Source of the DNA: Treponema sp.
GTDB lineage: Bacteria; Spirochaetota; Spirochaetia; Treponematales; Treponemataceae
Direction of reading: 5' to 3'
Assembly (NCBI GenBank): GCA_016296575.1
Contig: JAEDJA010000016.1
Span: 1-53,769 of the forward strand
Length of the DNA: 53,769 nt
Made by a program: the position numbers and the translations under genes
Shown: piece by piece, positions 8,839-17,173 of the stretch
Layout of the letters: each line of letters starts with the position of its first letter
Numbering within the stretch: position 1 is the stretch's first letter
Notes under the pieces: model-generated
What the model was told of the DNA's origin: nothing
What the model saw: the letters and a program-made list of their open reading frames with translations, nothing else
Database searches by the model: none

Positions 8839-9915
8839 TTAAAAAGTTCCTTTCATATCTATACTAGCAAAATCTGTAAGCGGAAGTTTTACTGGCAATC
8901 CAGTTTTCATACTCTTATAAATAGAAAGAATCATTTCCAATGCGTTTCGTCCAGCAACCGCATCAACATATGGAGTTCTATTATTTGTGATAGCGTCAAT
9001 CATATCTGAATAAAGGCTTGTATGACCATTTCCATATACGTTGCTGGTGGCTTCTTCCAAGCCCTTGTTTGCCTGGTCAGCTTCGGTTTCATCTGCAAAA
9101 TCCCAAACATCAATATTATTTGTAGATTTTCCTCCAAGTTTTACAGTTCCATTCTCACCAAACAAGAAAAGTGTTTCTTCAAGATTTTTAGGATAAACAT
9201 TTGTAGTACCTTCGATTGTTGCAACGGCACCATTTTTGAATGTTACAACTGCCATACCAACATCTTCTGCTTCCAAATAATGATGCTGCTGCTGACGTGT
9301 AACTCCGTAAACAGTATCAACCTCATTACCCATCATCCAGCGAAGAAGGTCAATTCCGTGAATACACTGATTCATCAAACAACCACCATCTTCTGCCCAA
9401 GTACCACGCCATGGTGCCTGAGTGTAGTAATCTTTATTACGATTCCAGCGAACATGAATTGAACCATGAGAAAGCTTTCCAAATCGTCCATCATCAAGAG
9501 CCTTACGCATTTTCTGAACGGCAATATTAAAACGGTTTTGGTGGCAGGCACTAACTTTAACACCTTTTTCAGTACTGCGTTTAATTATTTCTTCTGCATC
9601 GGCCATGCTCATAGCCATTGGTTTTTCGATAATTACGTTTATGCCATGGTCAATACAGTAAAGAGCTATTTCTGCATGAGCTCCAGATGAAGTTGCGATG
9701 GCAACTAATTGTAAATCTGGATTTTCTGTAATCATCTGCTTGTAATCAGAGTATCGTTTTATGGATTTATCATTCTGCAAATCGTGTTTTGCAAGCAAAG
9801 TTTCAATATTATTTAATTCAACATCACAAGCTGCCACAAATTCTAATTTGTTATTTAACACAGCTTTTACATGATTTGTGGCAATACGCCCACATCCGAT
9901 TAATGCATATTTCAT
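8839..9915 (-). CDS. Gfo/Idh/MocA-family sugar dehydrogenase (WlbA/WbpB-like)
   Basis: 358 residues. The Rossmann start MKYALIGCGRIATNHVKAVL carries the GxGxxA/G motif; the family's catalytic EKP block reads VIIEKPMAMS; WAEDGGCLMNQCIHGIDLLR supplies the substrate-site Gly-Gly and His. It most resembles WbpB/WlbA, which oxidise UDP-GlcNAcA at C3 to give the 3-keto substrate of the DegT-type aminotransferase. It is the first gene of the minus-strand operon, with a GGGAG Shine-Dalgarno before the ATG at 9915. The two following genes (7137-8835) interrupt the otherwise continuous wlbA-wlbB-wlbC order. Confidence 0.85.
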   Translation of the reverse strand: MKYALIGCGRIATNHVKAVLNNKLEFVAACDVELNNIETLLAKHDLQNDKSIKRYSDYKQMITENPDLQLVAIATSSGAHAEIALYCIDHGINVIIEKPMAMSMADAEEIIKRSTEKGVKVSACHQNRFNIAVQKMRKALDDGRFGKLSHGSIHVRWNRNKDYYTQAPWRGTWAEDGGCLMNQCIHGIDLLRWMMGNEVDTVYGVTRQQQHHYLEAEDVGMAVVTFKNGAVATIEGTTNVYPKNLEETLFLFGENGTVKLGGKSTNNIDVWDFADETEADQANKGLEEATSNVYGNGHTSLYSDMIDAITNNRTPYVDAVAGRNALEMILSIYKSMKTGLPVKLPLTDFASIDMKGTF

Positions 9916-9966
9916 AATACGCTCCCAAATATAATTGATTATATTCTAAAGGAAAGCGTATAAAAA

Positions 9967-11193
9967 TTAAAGTGCACTAATCATTTTAGATAACCTTGAA
10001 TTAACGCAGGCTTTAAGATTATCTGTATACTCACCAAAAGAACTGTAATTATGTCCTATAGGGTTATGCCCAATTCCCCATCTTTTTTGATCAAGTTTTG
10101 CACTTTTTATAATCATTGCTGACATCTCATCTATTTTGAGTGACACACCTTCTGTTGTAAGGTTTCCAGTACTCAACAGTTCATTAATTTTTTCACTAAA
10201 TTCATTCGTTTTGAATAATGCATCATAATACAATGCATTCTGCAAACTAAAACTTGTATTTCTTGTATAAGCCGACCAATCAAAATCCCAAACAGGACCT
10301 GCTTTCAATATATTATTAGTTTTATCAAATGTTAAATATGTACTTTTAGGCCAGTTAAGTTCGATATTATTCATTACTTCTTCGACTATATAAAACTTTG
10401 CAAACGAATCAATATCAATAAGATTTTTAAAGCTGTCATCATAAACAGAATGAGTTTCATCTGTATATGGGAAATATGGACCATACAAAACGTTCTCAAG
10501 AGAATTCATCCAGTCTTGAATAGTCTCAAGACGATCTTCAGTCATAGAATCATCATTTTTTATCATGACTGGAAGATGCTTTTTCTCTGTCTTAAATTTC
10601 CATAGTTCATCAAAATAAACATCCATTTCGATCAAAAAATCTTCACTGTCATCTATATCTACTCTATTTTTATCTACCTTTATTTGTTCCCCAAGCCAAT
10701 ATAATCCTACATAATTTCCATTCAAAACAAGATTAACAAATTCACCTCGAACAGTATAATCCATATTTAATTGTCTACTAAGATAGAAAGCTATCTCATT
10801 TTTCATAAAAGAACCATCTAGATAATTTGCCAAAAGAATCCAGCGTTTATGTTTGGGCATACCACAAATCTGAGTTTTTTGTTCAAACTTAATTGCATAA
10901 GGTCTTTTAGGATATGTCCAAGTAGTATTTCCCCTTCCTCTAACTAAGACCACAGTTTCATCTAAATTCCAGTCAACGTGTGCATCACTCTCAATAGAGA
11001 TATTTGCCGATACCCAGTCTTCCTTGCTTAAAATTTTCTTATTATTTTCAGTCTGAATTTTCACTACAGGCAGGCCTGCGTTTTTTAATATATTTTCAGA
11101 TACTTTATATTCTTTGTACATTTCTGCATCGTTACTATCATCATAAACATCATTACTATGCTTACATGATAAAAAAAACGGAATGAGCATCAA
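9967..11193 (-). CDS. CotH-kinase family lipoprotein, possibly phase-variable
   Basis: Resembles CotH-family atypical kinases: RPYAIKFEQKTQICGMPKHK with the nucleotide-binding Lys, LLANYLDGSFMKNEIAFYLS, NGNYVGLYWLGEQIKVDKNR and the metal-binding PVWDFDWSAY. CotH kinases phosphorylate secreted proteins. The N-terminus ends in a lipobox (FFLSC), so the protein is probably a lipoprotein. The nominal TTG/ATG start (11193/11190) leaves a signal core of only about ten residues and has no Shine-Dalgarno. A good AAGGAAG lies further upstream, eight bases before a TTG at 11260, and between the two lie six copies of a 5-base repeat. From that TTG the present frame stops at TAG; seven or four copies would join it to the full signal peptide (R-I-L-I-R-FFVSLLMLIPFFLSC). 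Confidence 0.75.
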   Translation of the reverse strand: MMLIPFFLSCKHSNDVYDDSNDAEMYKEYKVSENILKNAGLPVVKIQTENNKKILSKEDWVSANISIESDAHVDWNLDETVVLVRGRGNTTWTYPKRPYAIKFEQKTQICGMPKHKRWILLANYLDGSFMKNEIAFYLSRQLNMDYTVRGEFVNLVLNGNYVGLYWLGEQIKVDKNRVDIDDSEDFLIEMDVYFDELWKFKTEKKHLPVMIKNDDSMTEDRLETIQDWMNSLENVLYGPYFPYTDETHSVYDDSFKNLIDIDSFAKFYIVEEVMNNIELNWPKSTYLTFDKTNNILKAGPVWDFDWSAYTRNTSFSLQNALYYDALFKTNEFSEKINELLSTGNLTTEGVSLKIDEMSAMIIKSAKLDQKRWGIGHNPIGHNYSSFGEYTDNLKACVNSRLSKMISAL

Positions 11194-11222
11194 AAGGCTT
11201 ACAAAAAATCTAATTAATATAC

Positions 11223-11254
11223 GTTGAGTTGAGTTGAGTTGAGTTGAGTTGAGT
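11223..11254 (-). repeat. Pentanucleotide repeat (six copies) before the CotH gene
   Basis: Six tandem copies of GTTGA on the plus strand (11223-11252) plus two more bases; TCAAC on the coding strand. The repeat lies between a Shine-Dalgarno/TTG at 11260 and the signal peptide. Five is not a multiple of three, so each copy gained or lost shifts the frame. Distance from TTG 11260 to ATG 11190 is 70 bases (1 mod 3); one extra copy makes 75 (in frame). Confidence 0.85.
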
Positions 11255-11296
11255 AATCAAAGAAGCACTTCCTTATAGATATATTCTACTATAGAT

Positions 11297-11620
11297 TTAA
11301 ATATAAATCAAATTTTGCTCTTCTGTCAATAAATAGCCCAATCGAAATAGATTTAATTCGATAATCAACACAGATAAAAAGAGAACAAAAGAAGTAAAAA
11401 ATGATGCAAGGACTATTTTTACAACTTCTGCGATTATAGATGGATCATAATTTCCTTTTGCATATTTCAATGTATAAAATACAATCTCCGGAGTATGCAT
11501 GGGGAACCGATCTTGAGCCCACTTTTTTGCAACAAGCAGAAACAGACCTATGAAATATAAATTATAACCTAGAATAAGAAATCCACTTTTTCTCTTATTA
11601 CTGCTTTTTGAATAGTCCAT
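11297..11620 (-). pseudogene. Membrane-protein fragment, perhaps the N-terminus of a sulfatase-type transferase
   Basis: From the ATG at 11620 (MDYSKSSNKRKSG, after a GGGGAT Shine-Dalgarno) about 107 residues with two long hydrophobic segments (LILGYNLYFIGLFLLVAKK and a second near the C-terminus) around the stretch FPMHTPEIVFYTLKYAKG. That arrangement resembles the N-terminal membrane part of LtaS-like phosphoglycerol transferases, but the catalytic domain is missing and the frame ends just before the pentanucleotide repeat. An earlier ATG at 11683 would translate a dispersed repeat and is unlikely. Identity is tentative; it may be only a remnant. Confidence 0.4.
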
Positions 11621-11671
11621 TATCCCCACATTGTCATGTCGACCGAAGTAGAGACTTCTTTCGGTATGCCT

Positions 11672-11707
11672 CAATTTATTCACCGCATATATGCGGTGAA
11701 TAAATTG
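11672..11707. promoter_or_regulatory. Perfect 36-bp palindrome overlapping the fic promoter
   Basis: Left half CAATTTATTCACCGCATA is followed at once by its exact reverse complement. Its right edge overlaps the -35 box of the fic promoter at 11705. A perfect symmetric site of this length, placed over a promoter, is typical of an operator. A likely binder is the C-terminal winged-helix part of the Fic protein itself (inference). It is not followed by a T-run, so a terminator role is less likely. Confidence 0.65.
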
Positions 11708-11733
11708 AATATTCTCCGCATATATTATACAAT
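11705..11733 (+). promoter_or_regulatory. fic promoter, leaderless geometry
   Basis: -35 TTGAAT, 17-base spacer, -10 TACAAT, then six bases (ATCAGC) to the ATG at 11740. There is no Shine-Dalgarno, so the transcript probably starts at or within a base or two of the start codon. Confidence 0.65.
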
Positions 11734-11739
11734 ATCAGC

Positions 11740-12831
11740 ATGTATATTCACGAACTTGAAAAATGGCCTGAATTTTATTTTGACCAGGCAAGTATTTCAT
11801 CTCTTCTGGAAAATTGCCATATTGAACAAGGAAAGCTTCTCTCTAAAATGGAATTACTTGGATTAGCAGAACGGGAAGATAAAGTTCTTACTACAATTAC
11901 TAGTGATGTAATAAAGTCTTCTGAAATAGAAGGATATATTTTGAATAAAGACCAGGTTCGTTCTTCAATTGCCAGACGATTAGGACTAGATAGAACCGGA
12001 CTTGTTTCTTCCGACCGAAATATTGATGCTGTTGTAGAAATGATAATTGATGCAACACAAAATTACGATAAACCACTCACACAAGAAAGATTATTTGGTT
12101 GGCACGCATGTCTTTTTCCTACTGGATACAGTGGAATGTATAAAATAGATGTAGGAGAATACAGAAAGAACCCTATGCAAGTTGTTTCCGGGGGAATTGG
12201 ACATGAAAAACTTCATTATGAAGCGCCTGTCTCCCACAAAGTACCAGATGAAATGTCAAAGTTTTTAAACTGGCTTAACGCAGCAACAGGAGATTCACTT
12301 ATAAATGCTGCAATAGCCCACTTATGGTTTGTATCAATCCACCCTTTTGACGATGGTAACGGAAGAATTACAAGAACTATTTCGGATATGCTTTTATGTC
12401 GAAGTGACAGAACACCTTTGAGGTTTTACAGTCTTTCAACCGAAATAATGAAAGAAAAAAACGCATATTATGATGTACTTGAAAAGACACAGAAAGGAAG
12501 CCTTGATATAACCGAATGGATTGAGTGGTTCTTGAACTGTACATTAAAATCAATACAAGAAAGCTTTGATCAAACCAATTCCGTACTAAAGAAATACACA
12601 TTTCTTCAATCAATAGAGAATGTCGCCTTAAATGAGCGGCAAAGACTGATGTTAAATAAATTACTTAATCCAGAGTGGTTTGGTGTTTTGAACACTTCAA
12701 AATGGGCCAAAATCGCTAAGTGTTCTTCTGATACAGCACTTAGAGACATTTCAGATCTAATTGAAAAAGGAATTCTTACAAAAGAAAATACCTCAGGTGG
12801 TAGAAGTACAAATTATACCTTAAACCAATAA
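11740..12831 (+). CDS. Fic-domain protein (class II) with C-terminal winged helix
   Basis: 363 residues. N-terminal region (about 1-100) resembles the DUF4172/Fic_N segment and holds the inhibitory motif SSEIEG (60-65), matching [S/T]xxxE[G/N] placed before the Fic core as in class II. The Fic motif HPFDDGNGR is at 201-209, catalytic His201, all residues present. The last 70 residues (NTSKWAKIAKCSSDTALRDI) look like a winged helix-turn-helix. Fic enzymes AMPylate target proteins using ATP; class II forms relieve inhibition by oligomerising or automodification. The gene stands alone with its own promoter and a palindromic operator; the wHTH suggests autoregulation (inference). Confidence 0.9.
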   Translation: MYIHELEKWPEFYFDQASISSLLENCHIEQGKLLSKMELLGLAEREDKVLTTITSDVIKSSEIEGYILNKDQVRSSIARRLGLDRTGLVSSDRNIDAVVEMIIDATQNYDKPLTQERLFGWHACLFPTGYSGMYKIDVGEYRKNPMQVVSGGIGHEKLHYEAPVSHKVPDEMSKFLNWLNAATGDSLINAAIAHLWFVSIHPFDDGNGRITRTISDMLLCRSDRTPLRFYSLSTEIMKEKNAYYDVLEKTQKGSLDITEWIEWFLNCTLKSIQESFDQTNSVLKKYTFLQSIENVALNERQRLMLNKLLNPEWFGVLNTSKWAKIAKCSSDTALRDISDLIEKGILTKENTSGGRSTNYTLNQ

Positions 12832-12850
12832 TTATTCTTTAAAGGAAGAT

Positions 12851-12874
12851 CTCTCGACTGCGCTCGAGATGACA
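12851..12874. repeat. Short dispersed palindromic repeat
   Basis: The stretch around TCGACTGCGCTCGA is a small inverted repeat of a kind found scattered between genes. Related sequences occur in this window near 11630-11665 and 19205-19225 (CTGAGCAAAGTCGAAG). It shares the GTCGA core with the larger palindromes at 41290-41555 and 47837-48471. Confidence 0.5.
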
Positions 12875-12887
12875 ATAATACTATTGC

Positions 12888-12916
12888 GTGACACAACCCT
12901 TAAAATCTTCTATAAT
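12888..12916 (+). promoter_or_regulatory. Permease promoter, leaderless geometry
   Basis: -35 GTGACA, 17-base spacer, -10 TATAAT, then six bases to the ATG at 12923. No Shine-Dalgarno lies between them. The same geometry with a similar sequence recurs at 16480-16517. Confidence 0.7.
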
Positions 12917-12922
12917 ATTCCC

Positions 12923-13786
12923 ATGACCGAATCTACTGTTGTTGAAAACGAAAATTGGGATCTTATTCTCCATTCAAAACATAAGCTTCTTGACTTAAAG
13001 CTTCGTGAAGTAATCCGCTACCGGGACCTTGTACTGCTTTTTGTAAAACGTGACTTTGCCGTTCAGTACAAGCAGACAATCCTTGGGCCATTATGGTATC
13101 TTGTTCAGCCTATAATTTCTACCATTATGTACGCCTTTGTTTTTGGCAATTTGGCTCAGATTGGAACTGACGGGATTCCTTACCTTCTTTTTTACTACGG
13201 CGGAACCATGCTGTGGACTTATTTTACAGGCAGTTTAAATTCCTGTTCTTCAGTTTTTATCAATAACGCCGGTATGTTTGGAAAAGTTTATTTTCCTCGC
13301 CTTACAGTGCCTATTTCTACGACAATCGGACATATCATAAAACTTGGCATTCAGTTTGCCTTGCTTATGTGTTTTTATGTTTATTATTTGATTACAGGCG
13401 CACCTGTTCACGCAACTTGGTACGTTCTGCTTTTCCCACTTATCATTTTGTGGATTGGCTTTTTGGGATGCGGCATTGGTCTTGTAGTTTCAGCCCTTGC
13501 AACAAAATATAAAGATCTTAAGATTGTTATGGATTACGGCATCAGCCTTTGTATGTACATTACACCGGTTGTTTATCCTTTAAGCCAGGCCCCGGAAAGC
13601 CTTAAATGGATTTTCTACATTAACCCAATGAGTGCCCCTGTAGAACTTTTCCGCATTGGTTTCTACGGCGCAGGCCACGTACCTTTGGAAATGGTGATTT
13701 CAAGCCTTGTTATTACTGCAGTGGTATTCCTGGGCGGACTTATCCTGTTCAACCGAAACGAACGAACATTCGTGGATGTGATATAA
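12923..13786 (+). CDS. ABC-2 type polysaccharide export permease (Wzm/TagG-like)
   Basis: 287 residues from ATG 12923 (MTESTVVENEN). An amphipathic start LKLREVIRYRDLVLLFVKRDF and six membrane helices match the ABC2_membrane family that exports O-antigen, capsule or teichoic acid; QTILGPLWYLVQP is the conserved first-helix block. The start was placed at 12923 because the -10 box ends six bases before it; the upstream extension would read through the promoter. The partner ATPase (Wzt/TagH) is not next to it and not in this window, which is unusual. The following YidC-like fusion gene begins 18 bases downstream and is probably co-transcribed. A copy of its first codons lies at 16515. Confidence 0.85.
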   Translation: MTESTVVENENWDLILHSKHKLLDLKLREVIRYRDLVLLFVKRDFAVQYKQTILGPLWYLVQPIISTIMYAFVFGNLAQIGTDGIPYLLFYYGGTMLWTYFTGSLNSCSSVFINNAGMFGKVYFPRLTVPISTTIGHIIKLGIQFALLMCFYVYYLITGAPVHATWYVLLFPLIILWIGFLGCGIGLVVSALATKYKDLKIVMDYGISLCMYITPVVYPLSQAPESLKWIFYINPMSAPVELFRIGFYGAGHVPLEMVISSLVITAVVFLGGLILFNRNERTFVDVI

Positions 13787-13804
13787 ACAGCCCATGGTGA
13801 CAGT

Positions 13805-16468
13805 ATGAACATTATTTACAGCATAATTATTCAGCCTATTGAAGAAATCATCGAGTTTGTTTTCTGCTTTGTTTATGAAAAAATCTGGAGTCTTGGAATT
13901 CCTGGAGCCATTGTTGCCGTAAGTCTTGTTGTAAATTTTTTAGCCCTCCCACTTTACAATATGGCAGATGCGCTTCAGCTTAAGGAAAGACAGATTCAGC
14001 TTAAAATGGCTCCATGGATCAAGCACATAAAAGCATCCTTCAAAGGCGACGAACAGTTCATGATGCTGAATACCTGGTACCGGCAGAACGGTTACCACCC
14101 TCTTTATGCTCTCCGTTCCGCACTTTCAATTCTTATTGAGATTCCTTTCTTCATTGCAGCCTATCACTTTTTAAGTCACTGCAGTCTTTTGCACAATGAA
14201 TCATTCTTGTTTTTAAAAGACCTGGGAAGTCCTGATGCACTGTTCAGAATTGGTAATTTCACGGTAAATGTTCTTCCTATTCTAATGACATCCATCAACA
14301 TTGTTTCCAGTGCCATTTATACAAAAGGTGCACCACTTCGTGAAAAAATTCAGGTATATGTTCTGGCACTGGTATTCCTTGTGCTTTTGTACGACAGCCC
14401 AAGCGGTCTTGTTTTCTACTGGATTTTAAACAATACCTTTAGCCTTGCAAAAAACTTTTTTACAAAATATAAAAAGTTTGGTTTCTGGTGCTACACTGCT
14501 TTCTGCGGTTTACTGGTACTTTTCAGTTTGTACGTTTTATTTCTTCGTCCTCAAACTCCGCTCAACAAAAAGATTATCTTTTGGGCACTGACTTTTGTAA
14601 TTGTTATCACAGACCTTATTCTTTTGTATCTGAAGAAAAAGAAAATTAAAATCAAAATAGAAAAAGCCAGCATACAAGAAAACTTTCCTCTTTTGCTTTT
14701 CTCTCTTTTGTCACTTTTTCTTTTGTGCGGTTTTTTACTTCCTGCAAACGTCATTTACACTTCCCCTGCAGAGTTTTCGAATATTGGTTCAGTAAAAAAT
14801 CCCCTGGGCTTTGTTTTTGCATCTTCTCTCTTCTTCTTCGGACTTTTTGTTTTCTGGCCTCTTATAATTTACAAAATGTTCAACGGGAAAGTGCGACAAT
14901 ATATGCCTGTAATCTTTTTTATACTCACATGTTCCTGTGTATCAAATGCATTTCTTTTCAAACACAATTACGGGCTTATTTCAACAATATTTGAACTGGA
15001 CAATCCAGAGAACATACAATCCTCAACTATAATAATGAAGACTGGACCTATTCTTGTTATAGTTTTCGTTTCTTTTTTGTGCTGGCTCTTTTACAAAAAA
15101 AGACGGCAGAATATTCTTGCTTTAATTACCATTATCATTTCCATTGCTGAACTCTCCTTTGGAACAATCCGTTCAGTATATACTCAAAAAGAATATGAAA
15201 CGTATATTTCAAATTTAAATAATTATAAAAGATTCAGTCTCTCTCCAGACGGAAAAAATGTCCTCATTTTCTTCCTAGATCGTGCAATTTCTTCATATTT
15301 TCCATACATAATGGAACAGTTCCCCGAACTACAGGAAGCTTATGACGGCTTTACATATTATCCAAACATCGTTTCATTCTCACCAGCAACAAACATGGCT
15401 TTTCCTCCACTTGTTGGCGGATATGAATATACCCCTGACGAAATGGACAAACGCAATACAGAACTATTAAGCAAAAAACACGATGAAGCAGTTCTAGTTA
15501 TGCCTCGTCTTTTTGCAGATGCAGGCTATGACACAACCATCTATGAAATTCCATATATCAACTATAATCAGGGAATTACAAGCGATTATGATTTCACAAA
15601 AGTGGGCTACCAAACAGATGATGTTTTACGAAAATATGAAATAGAATATGCCGATGAGATTCTGACCCCAAATCCCGAAAAATACCCAAAAAAAACCTGT
15701 ATTTATTTTACTTTGATGCAGGTTATGTATCCGCCTTTTAGATCCTATCTTACAAATAAAACCACTTATTTTTATGACAAGCCAGAAACGATAGTTGATC
15801 CATACTTAATATTAAATTTTGCCGATTTATATTATATGCCTGATGCATTTTCCTACGACAGTGAAAAACCAACATTTATTTTTATTGGTAATCAGCTCAC
15901 ACATATATACAGTGAACTTAATGAAAATTATAGGCCTGGTGCTCTGAACACAGATAATCACCACATGGCCCCATCTTGTCCAAATGACCCTGACACAAAT
16001 ACCGCTGCATGGCATGTAAATGTAGCCGCGCTTCAACAATTAGCAAAAACCCTACAGACACTAAAAGAAAACAACGTCTACGACAACACACGTATTCTAA
16101 TTGTTTCCGATCATGGTCGTGATATTCCACTTAAAGTTTTCAATAATTTTGATCACCTAATGCCCAATTTATTAAATCCTTTATATCTTGTAAAAGATTT
16201 CAATGCAACCGGAAGATATAAAACCGACAGTACCTTTATTTCTAATGCTGAAACTGTTAATTTTGCACGAAAAGGACTTGGGTTATCTGATAAGAACCCG
16301 TATACCGGAAATGAATTTAAGTCTGCTGAAAATTTTGATGAATTTATAGTAACTAATTCTAGTCAATGGCGAGTGGAACCCATGCGTAATTCCACTCAAT
16401 TCCCTGAACTGAACAAATATTCTGTCAAAGAAAATATCTTCCAGCCAGAAAACTGGAAGAAACGCTAA
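13805..16468 (+). CDS. YidC-like insertase domain fused to an LtaS/alkaline-phosphatase-superfamily domain (copy 1)
   Basis: 887 residues. Residues 1-215 are YidC/Oxa1-like: SLVVNFLALPLYNMADALQL, KERQIQLKMAPWIKHIK, HPLYALRSALSILIEIPFF, FLKDLGSPDALF, SPSGLVFYWILNNTFSLAK. About 220-465 hold further membrane helices. From about 480 comes an alkaline-phosphatase-superfamily domain as in lipoteichoic acid synthase or phosphoethanolamine transferases: NVLIFFLDRAISS with a metal Asp (about 492), a Thr nucleophile candidate in SFSPATNMAF (about 528), and ILIVSDHGRD near 769 with the metal Asp-His. The catalytic part should face outside. It follows the permease by 18 bases. Such a fusion suggests an enzyme that transfers or removes phospho-alcohol groups on a surface polymer. 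It should not be annotated as a general membrane insertase. Confidence 0.8.
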   Translation: MNIIYSIIIQPIEEIIEFVFCFVYEKIWSLGIPGAIVAVSLVVNFLALPLYNMADALQLKERQIQLKMAPWIKHIKASFKGDEQFMMLNTWYRQNGYHPLYALRSALSILIEIPFFIAAYHFLSHCSLLHNESFLFLKDLGSPDALFRIGNFTVNVLPILMTSINIVSSAIYTKGAPLREKIQVYVLALVFLVLLYDSPSGLVFYWILNNTFSLAKNFFTKYKKFGFWCYTAFCGLLVLFSLYVLFLRPQTPLNKKIIFWALTFVIVITDLILLYLKKKKIKIKIEKASIQENFPLLLFSLLSLFLLCGFLLPANVIYTSPAEFSNIGSVKNPLGFVFASSLFFFGLFVFWPLIIYKMFNGKVRQYMPVIFFILTCSCVSNAFLFKHNYGLISTIFELDNPENIQSSTIIMKTGPILVIVFVSFLCWLFYKKRRQNILALITIIISIAELSFGTIRSVYTQKEYETYISNLNNYKRFSLSPDGKNVLIFFLDRAISSYFPYIMEQFPELQEAYDGFTYYPNIVSFSPATNMAFPPLVGGYEYTPDEMDKRNTELLSKKHDEAVLVMPRLFADAGYDTTIYEIPYINYNQGITSDYDFTKVGYQTDDVLRKYEIEYADEILTPNPEKYPKKTCIYFTLMQVMYPPFRSYLTNKTTYFYDKPETIVDPYLILNFADLYYMPDAFSYDSEKPTFIFIGNQLTHIYSELNENYRPGALNTDNHHMAPSCPNDPDTNTAAWHVNVAALQQLAKTLQTLKENNVYDNTRILIVSDHGRDIPLKVFNNFDHLMPNLLNPLYLVKDFNATGRYKTDSTFISNAETVNFARKGLGLSDKNPYTGNEFKSAENFDEFIVTNSSQWRVEPMRNSTQFPELNKYSVKENIFQPENWKKR

Positions 16469-16479
16469 TGTCTCTCATG

Positions 16480-16562
16480 ATGACACACTTTGGTTTTTCA
16501 TTTATACTGCACTCATGACCGAAACTAGTGCTGTTGAAAAAGAAAACTGAGATTTTGTATTA
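16480..16562 (+). pseudogene. Remnant of a second permease promoter and start, cut by IS982
   Basis: ATGACA, 17 bases, TATACT, six bases, ATG at 16515 repeat the geometry of the permease promoter at 12888. The first codons (MTETSAVEKEN then TGA) match MTESTVVENEN of the permease at 12923. Similarity ends near 16562, where the IS982-type end begins. A second permease copy therefore once followed the first fusion gene and was destroyed by the insertion. Confidence 0.75.
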
Positions 16563-17164
16563 GGTCAAATTTCAAGTTTTAGATAAATTTCAAAAAAAAG
16601 GCATTCTCTGTAAAATTTGAATAATCACAAACAAAAATACGGAGGAATGGCATGACTGAAAGCTTTATCTGAACAGGATTTACTGTACGGATAATGTGTT
16701 CTATGTCGATTCAACTCCGATTACGGTATTTGAAAACCGTTATATTTCATCTCATAAAGTTGCAAAGGGTATCGCAAGCAGGGGAAAATCCACGAAAGGC
16801 TGGTTTTACGGCTTCAAATTGCAGGGAATCTGCACTGGAGACAGCACACTGGTAAAACTTTGCTTCCGTCCTGGCAAGGAACACGACAGTCAGGCAGAAA
16901 GCCCTGCACTGCAACAAGAAAAAACATGAATCGCACTATGACAAAGGAGCAGTTCCAGCTTCTATTACAACGCAACAGAATCGAAAATGTATGGTCAGTC
17001 ATGAAGCTGAATTACAATCTGATTTATCACAGGGCAAGAAGCGTAACCGGAATGTTCAGGCACTTCTTCTACAGTATTTCTGCATTTTTATTTCATTTAG
17101 TTGAAGATGCTAAGCAATGGTTTTTACCTAGCCTCCAGACTATTGCAAAACTCGAATTTTGGCC
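16563..17164 (+). mobile_element. Degenerate IS982-family element
   Basis: A broken transposase: FYVDSTPITVFENR and HKVAKGIASRGKSTKGWFYG (frame from 16696) match the IS982 DDE block, and after a frameshift IENVWSVMKLNYNLIYHRAR and the C-terminus appear (about 16960-17110). The N-terminal half is missing. Imperfect terminal inverted repeats are seen: TCAAATTTCAAGTTTT near 16565 and, reversed, AAAACTCGAATTTTGG at about 17147-17162. At about 600 bp it is shorter than a full element of about 1 kb, so it is deleted internally and inactive. Confidence 0.75.
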
Positions 17165-17173
17165 GTTCGTAAA

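Noticed and set aside
11621..11683. N-terminal extension of the 11297-11620 fragment
   Set aside because: The extra 21 codons translate a dispersed repeat; ATG 11620 has its own Shine-Dalgarno.
12869..12922. Extended start of the permease at 12869
   Set aside because: Would translate the promoter; the second, duplicated copy shows the same boxes before the same ATG.
13805..14450. Housekeeping membrane insertase YidC
   Set aside because: Domain is fused to a phosphatase, present twice in one locus, and set among envelope-polymer genes; the true yidC should be near rnpA/rpmH.
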